From an uncultured Clostridia bacterium (GTDB lineage Bacteria > Bacillota > Clostridia > Oscillospirales > Acutalibacteraceae), in assembly GCA_904420155.1 (NCBI GenBank), contig CAJFUH010000198.1, forward strand, positions 1-29,189: a DNA stretch of 29,189 bases, read 5' to 3'. Numbering within the stretch: the first letter of the stretch is position 1; each line of letters starts with the position of its first letter. Shown piece after piece: positions 15,300 through 21,128 of the stretch. The translations under genes and the position numbers were made by a program. The notes below the pieces were generated by a model. That model saw nothing but the letters and a program-made list of their open reading frames with translations, was not told the DNA's origin and did not search any database.

Positions 15300-15333
15300 T
15301 TGACCACTTCCGCACGGTAGGTTCAGAAAGAGA

Positions 15334-15645
15334 TTACAGCTTAATCTCGATCTCAACGCCGGCAGGGAGCTCCAAGCTCATCAAAGACTCAACCGTCTTA
15401 TTGGACGGTCTGAGGATGTCGATCAGCCTCTTGTGGGTTCTCATCTCGAACTGCTCACGGCTGTCCTTATACTTATGAACAGCGCGCAGGATGGTGATGA
15501 TCTGCTTCTCGGTGGGCAGCGGGACGGGGCCGGATACCCGGGCGCCTGTGCGCTTCGCTGTCTGTACGATTTTCTCAGCGGATTGATCCACCAACTGATG
15601 ATCGTAACCCTTGAGTCTGATTCTGATTTTTTCCTTGACTGCCAC
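15334..15645 (-). CDS. rpsJ: 30S ribosomal protein S10 (GTG start)
   Basis: S10 is a head protein and, as NusE, a transcription antitermination partner of NusB and NusG. The 103-residue product shows KIRIRLKGYDHQLVDQSAEK, GPVPLPTEKQIITILR and REQFEMRTHKRLIDI, and ends LPAGVEIEIKL. The start is GTG at 15645, nine nucleotides after AAGGAGG. It is the first gene of the superoperon and is preceded by a leader of about 280 nt. The tuf and fus genes, which often lie just upstream in other genomes, are absent here. Confidence 0.96.
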   Translation of the reverse strand: MAVKEKIRIRLKGYDHQLVDQSAEKIVQTAKRTGARVSGPVPLPTEKQIITILRAVHKYKDSREQFEMRTHKRLIDILRPSNKTVESLMSLELPAGVEIEIKL

Positions 15646-15691
15646 TGGTGATCGCCTCCTTGTTTAGTTGGCGGGCGGCGCTTTTCTTCTT

Positions 15692-15709
15692 AACACCCTG
15701 CCGGGTGTT
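15692..15709 (-). promoter_or_regulatory. Hairpin in S10 leader before the rpsJ RBS
   Basis: The minus-strand RNA pairs AACACCC with GGGTGTT around a GGCA loop, a perfect 7-bp stem. It lies between the leader terminator at 15726-15759 and the rpsJ binding site. There is no U-run after it. A role in message stability or rpsJ translation is possible but not shown. Confidence 0.45.
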
Positions 15710-15725
15710 TCTTCTCTTGACATTG

Positions 15726-15759
15726 AAAAACCGGATTAACTTTTAAAAAGTCGATCCGG
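15726..15759 (-). terminator. Intrinsic terminator (attenuator) in the S10 leader
   Basis: On the minus strand CCGGAT plus a distal 5-bp block pair with their complements around a short loop. One C/A mismatch and one G-U pair lie in the stem, and five T follow immediately. It lies within the transcribed leader, about 80 nt before rpsJ. If it forms, transcription of the whole ribosomal superoperon would stop, which makes it a good attenuation candidate. Confidence 0.65.
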
Positions 15760-15785
15760 GTCAAAATCGAAAAGCGTCTAGGCAT

Positions 15786-15814
15786 AAAAAGAGCATAGCA
15801 ACTCTTTTGCTACT
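15786..15814 (-). promoter_or_regulatory. Mutually exclusive hairpins in S10 leader
   Basis: Two stems share the same bases on the minus strand. One pairs TAGCAA with TTGCTA (loop of 5 nt). The other pairs AAAAGAG with CTCTTTT (loop of 8 nt) and ends in T, like a weak terminator. They cannot form together, which is the layout of a structural switch. No ligand or protein can be named from the sequence. Confidence 0.45.
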
Positions 15815-15867
15815 TTTTACACCCACATATTCTTGTCGCCCGGTTTAAAATCGGACATACTCCACGG

Positions 15868-15888
15868 AAAAACCGGCGATACTCGCCG
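15868..15888 (-). terminator. Terminator-like hairpin at the 5' end of the S10 leader
   Basis: In the minus-strand RNA a perfect GC-rich stem, CGGCGA with TCGCCG around a 3-nt loop, is followed by G and five T. It lies only about 40-55 nt after the inferred transcription start. A further AAACCGG segment at about 15840-15848 can pair with the 3' half of this stem as an alternative fold. Confidence 0.5.
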
Positions 15889-15932
15889 CAACCTCCCGCT
15901 TCATCGCATATCTATTGCAGTCACGCTCCATT

Positions 15933-15961
15933 ATAATACCATACCAAACCGGGAAATGCAA
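15933..15961 (-). promoter_or_regulatory. Probable S10 operon promoter
   Basis: The minus strand reads TTGCAT, 17 nt, then TATTAT, with TGG just before the -10 element (extended -10). An overlapping TATAAT lies 3 nt downstream. The start site would be near 15925, giving a leader of about 280 nt before rpsJ. The call rests on consensus matching and on being the only good match upstream of the operon. Confidence 0.6.
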
Positions 15962-16074
15962 GCTTTTTTCTGTATTTTTGCAAGAATTTTGGAGCTTATT
16001 TTTATACAAAATGATCCTTGGGAAAATCGCCTTGTTTTCATTAATAAATTATTAATATTTGATAGTATTTTTTC

Positions 16075-16102
16075 TTGAATTTCTTTATTTTTGTGCTATA
16101 AT
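16075..16102 (+). promoter_or_regulatory. Promoter of the orphan membrane-protein gene
   Basis: TTGAAT is followed by 16 nt and a perfect TATAAT preceded by TGC (extended -10). It lies about 43 nt upstream of the ATG at 16146. It points away from the S10 promoter, so the 15646-16145 interval is a divergent regulatory region: S10 leader and promoter on the minus strand, this promoter on the plus strand, and no gene in it. Confidence 0.7.
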
Positions 16103-16145
16103 AGTATTATTAAAAATAAACATTTAAATGGGAGGAGATTGTTTT

Positions 16146-17048
16146 ATGAAAGGTCGATTTCTTCGCAGCCAGAAAACACACGCTTCGCATTCAACGGACA
16201 ATCATAAGAAAAAACTTTCAAAATATTGGATTGGGATCGCTGCCGGATGCGTTGGGGCAATCGGAATTTTTTCGGCTATCATGATCCCCACCCTTAGTAA
16301 GCCGTCCTCAAAAAACGTATTGCCGGACTGGTTCTATAGCAGTATGTCAAAAGGAATTGCAAAAATAAGCGGCTGGGAGGAGTTGGATCTGCCCGGCAAA
16401 TATCCCGATCTGCTGGTAGGGGAAGAGTTATTTACCCCTACTCATGATACTATCCCCGAGGAAGAGGTGGGAGATTTTCTTTTTGAAACCACCTTGACCG
16501 GTTACGATCCGACGGACCCCGCTTATTATACCGATCGGGAAAACGCCAAATCCTGTACAACAGGCGCCGACGTCTATACGGTCAAAGGAATGGAACCAGA
16601 CTATCTGGTGGCCGTCCAATATGAAGGAGAGGATGGATTTTACACCTATTTTCCCAACGCCTATGTCCCGGAAACCTTGGGGGAATTTGCAACCAATCTT
16701 CATCTAAAGGAAAATCTTAAGATAGAATCGATTGTATATGAGGCTGAAAACGGGAAACAAAACTATACCATAGCCGATTCCTCCGCCTTATGGGACATCG
16801 TTTTCGCAAACACTTCGGCTCAATATTCCGATCCAAATGATACAAAAATTTTCAGTCAATTTCACAGCGACTTATCTATCAAGGTTTCCATGGAGATTGT
16901 TGCGGAACCCAGCGCATCTATCAGCATATCGAAAAACGGATATCTATTTACCAATCTCTACAAAACGGGAAAACTCTTTTACATTGGGGAAGAAAACGCC
17001 GCCGCTATTATTCAGTATGTGTTGGATAACGGCCAAGTCAAAGAATAA
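16146..17048 (+). CDS. Single-pass membrane protein of unknown function
   Basis: I do not recognise a named family. The 300-residue product has a short basic cytoplasmic segment (residues 1-26) and one hydrophobic helix at about 27-49 (YWIGIAAGCVGAIGIFSAI). An acidic, tyrosine-rich extracytoplasmic domain of about 250 residues follows. Its middle (VAVQYEGEDGFYTYFPNAY, then PETLGEFATNLHL) is reminiscent of outer domains I associate with anti-sigma-factor-like proteins of Clostridia. That is recollection rather than proof, and no zinc-finger anti-sigma domain or adjacent sigma gene is seen. I chose the ATG at 16146, eight nucleotides after GGGAGGAG, over one 18 nt upstream that overlaps that site. 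It has its own extended -10 promoter and terminator, so it is monocistronic. Confidence 0.75.
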   Translation: MKGRFLRSQKTHASHSTDNHKKKLSKYWIGIAAGCVGAIGIFSAIMIPTLSKPSSKNVLPDWFYSSMSKGIAKISGWEELDLPGKYPDLLVGEELFTPTHDTIPEEEVGDFLFETTLTGYDPTDPAYYTDRENAKSCTTGADVYTVKGMEPDYLVAVQYEGEDGFYTYFPNAYVPETLGEFATNLHLKENLKIESIVYEAENGKQNYTIADSSALWDIVFANTSAQYSDPNDTKIFSQFHSDLSIKVSMEIVAEPSASISISKNGYLFTNLYKTGKLFYIGEENAAAIIQYVLDNGQVKE

Positions 17049-17055
17049 GAAAGAG

Positions 17056-17092
17056 GAGCGTCGCAGGACTTTGATTCCTGCGACGCTCTTTT
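17056..17092 (+). terminator. Intrinsic terminator after the orphan membrane-protein gene
   Basis: A perfect 13-bp stem (GAGCGTCGCAGGA with its complement, 7-nt loop) is followed by TTTT on the plus strand. It starts 7 nt after the stop codon. It also separates this gene from the convergent protease gene, though the minus-strand side has a poorer T-run. Confidence 0.9.
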
Positions 17093-17121
17093 GTATCATC
17101 ATTTCTTTTTCAAAAATTTCT

Positions 17122-18228
17122 CTATCGATTTGACATAATTTTATTATAAAGCCAATCATCAAATTTTATCATAATAGCTTCTCCATTAGCAAAATTTCCT
17201 CGAGTAATTCCAATAACGTACCCCCTGTCATCCATAACAGGTCCACCACTCATACCAGGATATGATTTAACTGGAGCATTTAGCTCTCGATCTCTAGCTA
17301 AATATACAATACCCCTACTATTAAATAAATCATGATATGAAACTGGCGGCTTCACTGTATGATCAATCCAGTATCCCTCAACTCTAATTCGCCAACCAAG
17401 TATATTATCCCCGGCAAGAAGAGGATCGTAATATCCGCAAGAAGGAAACCCTTTATCAAGATGTATAATTCCCCAATCATCTTGCCAATCGGAATGGTCA
17501 AACCAATTTCCACCAACCTCTACAAGACTTGCATCAATAGAAGGACCATAATATCCTCCCTGATATTGCTTACTATATGATGGCATTACAATAATATACT
17601 CAGGCCAATTATCTCCACCAAAACCAGTATCATATATACAGTGGCCTGCGGTAACGACGTCATCCTCTGTAACTAGCCACCCGGTTCCTCCATAAGTCTG
17701 ATGCGTTTTTGTAAAAATTAATAATTTACAGGTAGCGCATGTATCTGGATAATCTTGGGGATTAGTTGTAAACCAATCATCGTCAGAAGCACTAGTATAT
17801 GTGCTGGCTTGTGTAATACCTCCAGAATCGGGTTGCTCTACTGGATGTTCAAATTCACTCCCATCCTCGTAAACAACATTACCTGTCTCGAGATTATACG
17901 TATAAGAATAATGATCTTCAACCTCTTCACTATAACTTTCTATTTCGTTTTCATTAATTGGTGGAGGATCAATGGGAATTGCTGTTTCATACACATGATT
18001 CATCGCCTTTATCCCTTCTGATCCGCCTTCTTTTATCACCCTTTCAATATCATCTTTGGTGATTGTGGCAGGGATTCCACTGTCAGAAGCATTCAATTCC
18101 TGAATAATCTGACGAACCTCAGCAGGAACATAAGAAGTATCATCCGCAGCAACAGCTATAGAACACATGGAAACTAGGATAGACATGACAACTAACAGAA
18201 TAATCGATTTCACTCTTATTTTTTTCAT
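17122..18228 (-). CDS. Secreted trypsin-like (V8/glutamyl endopeptidase-like) serine protease
   Basis: This 368-residue preproprotein has a signal peptide (basic MKKIRVK, hydrophobic 8-24, likely cut after AVA near residue 27). An acidic pro-region of about 120 residues follows, then a chymotrypsin-fold domain. The catalytic triad reads His196 in VVTAGHC, Asp251 in QDDWGIIHLD and Ser327 in PGMSGGPV. The TAGHC form and GTGWLVTEDDV resemble the V8/glutamyl endopeptidase branch of family S1. There are four cysteines (164, 167, 197, 264), unusual for an anaerobe export. The coding sequence is clearly more AT-rich than both flanks, suggesting recent acquisition. An AAAGGAAG site precedes the ATG. 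Substrate and specificity cannot be told from sequence. Confidence 0.9.
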   Translation of the reverse strand: MKKIRVKSIILLVVMSILVSMCSIAVAADDTSYVPAEVRQIIQELNASDSGIPATITKDDIERVIKEGGSEGIKAMNHVYETAIPIDPPPINENEIESYSEEVEDHYSYTYNLETGNVVYEDGSEFEHPVEQPDSGGITQASTYTSASDDDWFTTNPQDYPDTCATCKLLIFTKTHQTYGGTGWLVTEDDVVTAGHCIYDTGFGGDNWPEYIIVMPSYSKQYQGGYYGPSIDASLVEVGGNWFDHSDWQDDWGIIHLDKGFPSCGYYDPLLAGDNILGWRIRVEGYWIDHTVKPPVSYHDLFNSRGIVYLARDRELNAPVKSYPGMSGGPVMDDRGYVIGITRGNFANGEAIMIKFDDWLYNKIMSNR

Positions 18229-18524
18229 CTATTATCTTCCTTTCATAAAAATATCCTTTTATCTTCTAAAACTGCATCATTGGAATCACCTTTTCCATTC
18301 TTCAGGCAAACACTTCATAATCGTTAATAAACTCTATTATAGATTATATGACTAAATAGAAAATAAGTAAAGATATTTTATGATTTTATTTGAAAAAAAG
18401 ATAAAATTTTAGGAGTAATAATATGTAATCTTCCAATTTTGTGAAAAAGTACGATTGCAAAGGAATTGCTAATAAAATCTCCAACGTTAAAAAAGACTAT
18501 CGCAATCTCTTAACTTTAGAATAT
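18229..18524. other. AT-rich intergenic region upstream of the protease gene
   Basis: This stretch of about 296 nt holds the protease ribosome binding site and a candidate promoter on the minus strand. The remainder is AT-rich with no convincing reading frame, RNA gene or strong hairpin. A short plus-strand frame opening at 18441 runs into the neighbouring minus-strand gene and shows no ribosome binding site. Confidence 0.6.
18343..18371 (-). promoter_or_regulatory. Candidate promoter of the protease gene
   Basis: The minus strand shows TTTACT, a 17-nt spacer and a perfect TATAAT. It lies about 115 nt upstream of the protease start. The surrounding sequence is very AT-rich, so chance matches are more likely here, and a second TATAAT lies a few bases downstream. 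Confidence 0.5.
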
Positions 18525-19229
18525 TTATTCTTCCTCATCCCTCGGAATTTCCCCGGATGCCATATGCTTTTCTACCAACGCCACCGCTTTCCGGAAGCCC
18601 GGTTTGGCAAAATCATTGCCCGCTAAATAAAACAGGCGGTTGGAAGAGGTTTCATAAGCCACCATGGAAGTGGAGTAATACGGATAGGAATAGGAAGGCA
18701 CCGTACAAAACTTTTTGATGGGATGGGTAAATCTGGGCTGTACAAAACAGATGACATTGCGCAGGGAAGCTTTCCCCTGTTTTTGTTCCAAGATCCATTC
18801 CGCCGCCAGATCGTCCAGCTTCGGTTCGATCTCTTTGACATTCTCTAAGGTGTCCATACCCTCCAGAAACACCACGCTGGTGCACACCAGCCCGCGGAGA
18901 CCTTCTCTTGCCTGGCGGTAAAAGCAGTCGGCATGTATGGTGCGCCCCACCAGACGAACCACCTTTTTCCTCTTGTCAAATCCATCCTCTGTCAAAGACT
19001 TGGCGCATCCCGGGAGGAAATCTTCCCATTTTCCCGTTGTATACACCGGATAGAAAGCTTTCTTTCTCTTGCGCAGGGTATAGATACCCAGTACAATCGC
19101 CAGAATGAATACAGCTCCCATGACAAAAACCACAATATCCAGGGAAAACGGGACCTGTAACGCCACCAGCCCCAGAGATACCACCATCAGGATTGCCATA
19201 ATTAAATAGTAAAGTTTTACTCGCTTCAT
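18525..19229 (-). CDS. Two-helix membrane protein of unknown function
   Basis: I do not recognise this family. The 234-residue product has two predicted membrane helices close to the amino terminus, about residues 7-26 (YYLIMAILMVVSLGLVAL) and 32-52 (IVVFVMGAVFILAIVLGIY). They are followed by a basic RKRKK stop and a cytoplasmic domain of about 175 residues. That domain has scattered cysteines (75, 102, 116, 161, 174) without a metal-site spacing, and includes WEDFLPGCAKSLTEDGF and VEKHMASGEIPRDEEE. The ATG has AAAGGAA about 10 nt upstream. Upstream lie a terminator-like hairpin and a 13-nt inverted repeat. It is separated from proS by a strong terminator, so it is probably transcribed alone. 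Confidence 0.75.
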   Translation of the reverse strand: MKRVKLYYLIMAILMVVSLGLVALQVPFSLDIVVFVMGAVFILAIVLGIYTLRKRKKAFYPVYTTGKWEDFLPGCAKSLTEDGFDKRKKVVRLVGRTIHADCFYRQAREGLRGLVCTSVVFLEGMDTLENVKEIEPKLDDLAAEWILEQKQGKASLRNVICFVQPRFTHPIKKFCTVPSYSYPYYSTSMVAYETSSNRLFYLAGNDFAKPGFRKAVALVEKHMASGEIPRDEEE

Positions 19230-19258
19230 GTCCGATAAATTCCTTTCTATTCCTTGTG

Positions 19259-19280
19259 AAAAAAGAGACCTTTGGGCCTC
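19259..19280 (-). terminator. Terminator-like hairpin upstream of the two-helix membrane protein
   Basis: On the minus strand GAGGCC pairs with GGTCTC (one G-U pair) around CAAA, followed by six T. It ends 30 nt before the ATG at 19229. It is either a backup terminator for proS or an element within the leader of the membrane-protein gene. Confidence 0.5.
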
Positions 19281-19304
19281 CTCTTGTCAATATTCTTTAT
19301 TGTA

Positions 19305-19317
19305 TCTCAAATTGAGA
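19305..19317. promoter_or_regulatory. 13-nt inverted repeat, possible operator
   Basis: TCTCAA and TTGAGA flank a single central base, giving an uninterrupted 13-nt palindrome. On the minus strand it directly precedes TACAAT, a possible -10 box for the membrane-protein gene at 18525-19229. The operator idea rests only on symmetry and location. Confidence 0.35.
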
Positions 19318-19353
19318 CAGAAGAAAAGTACTTTTCCCTTTTTCCACACAAAG

Positions 19354-19385
19354 AAAAACAGCGGAGGAAATTCTCCGCTGTTTTT
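19354..19385 (-). terminator. Intrinsic terminator after proS
   Basis: A perfect 13-bp stem, AAAAACAGCGGAG with CTCCGCTGTTTTT, has a 6-nt loop and lies 11 nt after the proS stop on the minus strand. The A and T arms provide a T-run in either direction. Its core is nearly identical to the aroF attenuator terminator at 24991-25026. Confidence 0.85.
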
Positions 19386-19396
19386 ATGATTGCCTC

Positions 19397-20833
19397 TTAA
19401 TATTGTTTGCCCCAATACACCATATGCTTGGCCGGTTTCCCACAGCATACACAGGTATCACCCAGGTGTTCCTCTTCAAAAGGAATACACCTGGATTTGA
19501 CGCCGTTGGTCTCCTCTTTCAGCTTATCTTCACAGGCGCTGTCGCCGCACCACATGGCCTTGATAAAGCCGGGCTGGTTTTTGGCGATATCCAAAAATTC
19601 CTCGTGGGTATGGGCCACGTGCGTCTTGTTTTGCAGATTTTCCAAAGCCTTCTGATAAATGCCGTCGTGCACCGCCTGCAACGCCTGCTCCACGGATTCC
19701 TCCAACTGGTCCAGGGAAACAAAGATTTTCTCCCGGTTATCGCGGCGCACCAGCACGCACTGGTTTTTCTCTATATCCTTGGGGCCGATCTCCAAACGCA
19801 GCGGGACGCCCTTCATCTCGTACTCGCTGAATTTCCAGCCGGCGGAATTGTCGGAATCATCCAGCTTGACGCGGAATTTCCCGCTCAAACGCTCTTTTAG
19901 CTGAGCCGCCTTTTCCAGCACGCCGGGCTTATGCTGGGCAATGGGCACAATCGCAAGCTGAATCGGGGCGACCTTTGGCGGGAGCACCAAACCGTTGTCG
20001 TCCCCATGCACCATAATGATGGCGCCGATCATGCGGGTAGATACCCCCCAGGAGGTCTGGAAAGGACTTTGCAAGGTATTGTCCCTGCCGGTAAAAGTGA
20101 TGCCAAAACTCTTGGCAAACCCATCCCCAAAGTAATGGCTGGTCCCGCCTTGCAGCGCCACGCCGTTGTGCATCATAGGTTCAATGGTGTAGGTGGCCAA
20201 CGCCCCGGCAAATTTTTCCTTTTCCGTCTTCTGCCCGATAACCGCAGGAATAGCCAGGGTCTCTTTATAGAAATCCGCATATACATGAAGCATACGCATG
20301 GTTTCCTCCTGGGCCTCTTCCGCTGTCTCATGCATGGTGTGGCCCTCTTGCCACAAAAATTCCGAAGAACGCAGGAACGGGCGCGTCGTCTTTTCCCAAC
20401 GGACTACAGAACACCACTGGTTATAGAGCTTGGGCAAATCCCGATAAGAATTGATCACCTTGGCGTAATGCTCGCAGAACAGCACCTCAGACGTCGGACG
20501 GACGCACAGACGCTCCGTGAGTTTTTCATCTCCGCCCTGGGTTACCCACGCTACCTCGGGGGCAAACCCCGCCACGTGATCCTTTTCCCTCTGTAAAAGG
20601 CTTTCCGGAATAAACAAAGGCATATACACATTTTCATGGCCTGTCTTTTTAAACCGGTCGTCCAAATCGTGTTGAATATTTTCCCAAATTGCATAGCCAT
20701 AAGGACGGATTACCATACAGCCCTTGACGCTGGAATAATCCACCAGTTCAGCCTTTTTTACCACATCGGTATACCATTTGGAGAAATCCTCTTCCATGGA
20801 AGTAATTGCTTCCACCATTTTTTTCTCTGCCAT
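19397..20833 (-). CDS. proS: Prolyl-tRNA synthetase, archaeal/eukaryotic-like short form
   Basis: This enzyme charges tRNA-Pro with proline. The 478-residue product lacks the long editing insertion of the common bacterial ProRS. It has the class II catalytic core (CVRPTSEVLFCEHYAKVI; then VVRWEKTTRPFLRSSEFLWQ, with the TRPFLRSSE motif 2; then QSPFQTSWGVSTRMIG), an anticodon-binding domain (QLAIVPIAQHKPGV), and a carboxy-terminal extension. That extension has Cys429, Cys434, Cys449, Cys461, Cys463 and Cys464 and ends in the family-typical tyrosine. The AAAGGAG site is 13 nt from the ATG, rather far. It sits 82 nt after the oadG-like gene, possibly in one operon. Confidence 0.95.
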   Translation of the reverse strand: MAEKKMVEAITSMEEDFSKWYTDVVKKAELVDYSSVKGCMVIRPYGYAIWENIQHDLDDRFKKTGHENVYMPLFIPESLLQREKDHVAGFAPEVAWVTQGGDEKLTERLCVRPTSEVLFCEHYAKVINSYRDLPKLYNQWCSVVRWEKTTRPFLRSSEFLWQEGHTMHETAEEAQEETMRMLHVYADFYKETLAIPAVIGQKTEKEKFAGALATYTIEPMMHNGVALQGGTSHYFGDGFAKSFGITFTGRDNTLQSPFQTSWGVSTRMIGAIIMVHGDDNGLVLPPKVAPIQLAIVPIAQHKPGVLEKAAQLKERLSGKFRVKLDDSDNSAGWKFSEYEMKGVPLRLEIGPKDIEKNQCVLVRRDNREKIFVSLDQLEESVEQALQAVHDGIYQKALENLQNKTHVAHTHEEFLDIAKNQPGFIKAMWCGDSACEDKLKEETNGVKSRCIPFEEEHLGDTCVCCGKPAKHMVYWGKQY

Positions 20834-20863
20834 GATGACTTTTAAACTCCTTTATGTTGTAAA

Positions 20864-20884
20864 GCTGCCCACAGATCCGGCAGC
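20864..20884 (-). promoter_or_regulatory. Hairpin upstream of proS
   Basis: In the 82-nt spacer before proS the minus-strand RNA pairs GCTGCC with GGCAGC across a 9-nt loop, about 10 nt upstream of the AAAGGAG binding site. The spacer is far too short for a tRNA-sensing T-box leader and has no T-box core sequence. No function can be assigned. Confidence 0.35.
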
Positions 20885-20915
20885 CCTGTGATTGACGTTG
20901 ATATGCGTTACAATT

Positions 20916-21116
20916 TTATTTTTCCTCGGAGTCCTGTTCTTTTTTCTGCCGGCTGAACGCTTTATTGAGGATAACAATCACAAAAAAGATCAGCAGCATC
21001 ACCAGCAGGATTCCGCCCATCCCTTTGAGTAAAAGCTCCAGCGCACCCCATAAGCTCTCCGATTCCACCGGGCCCATCAGGCTTTGAAACATAGAACCCA
21101 ATAAAAAATTCGACAT
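20916..21116 (-). CDS. Sodium-pump decarboxylase gamma subunit (OadG-like)
   Basis: This 66-residue protein has one membrane helix (about residues 34-52, GILLVMLLIFFVIVILNKAF) followed by a charged tail of Lys, Glu and Asp. That is the plan of the small gamma subunit (OadG family) that holds the biotin-dependent sodium-pumping decarboxylase complex together. An AAGGAGGGG site precedes the ATG. It starts 12 nt after the beta-subunit-like gene, and this pairing is the main support because the sequence itself is short. No alpha subunit or biotin carrier is in the window. Confidence 0.8.
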   Translation of the reverse strand: MSNFLLGSMFQSLMGPVESESLWGALELLLKGMGGILLVMLLIFFVIVILNKAFSRQKKEQDSEEK

Positions 21117-21128
21117 GGTAACCCCTCC

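Noticed and set aside
18441..18626. Short plus-strand frame between the protease and the two-helix membrane protein
   Set aside because: It starts with GTG without a binding site and overlaps the end of the opposite-strand gene.
20834..20915. T-box leader for proS
   Set aside because: The spacer is only 82 nt and has no T-box core; a single short hairpin is all that is visible.
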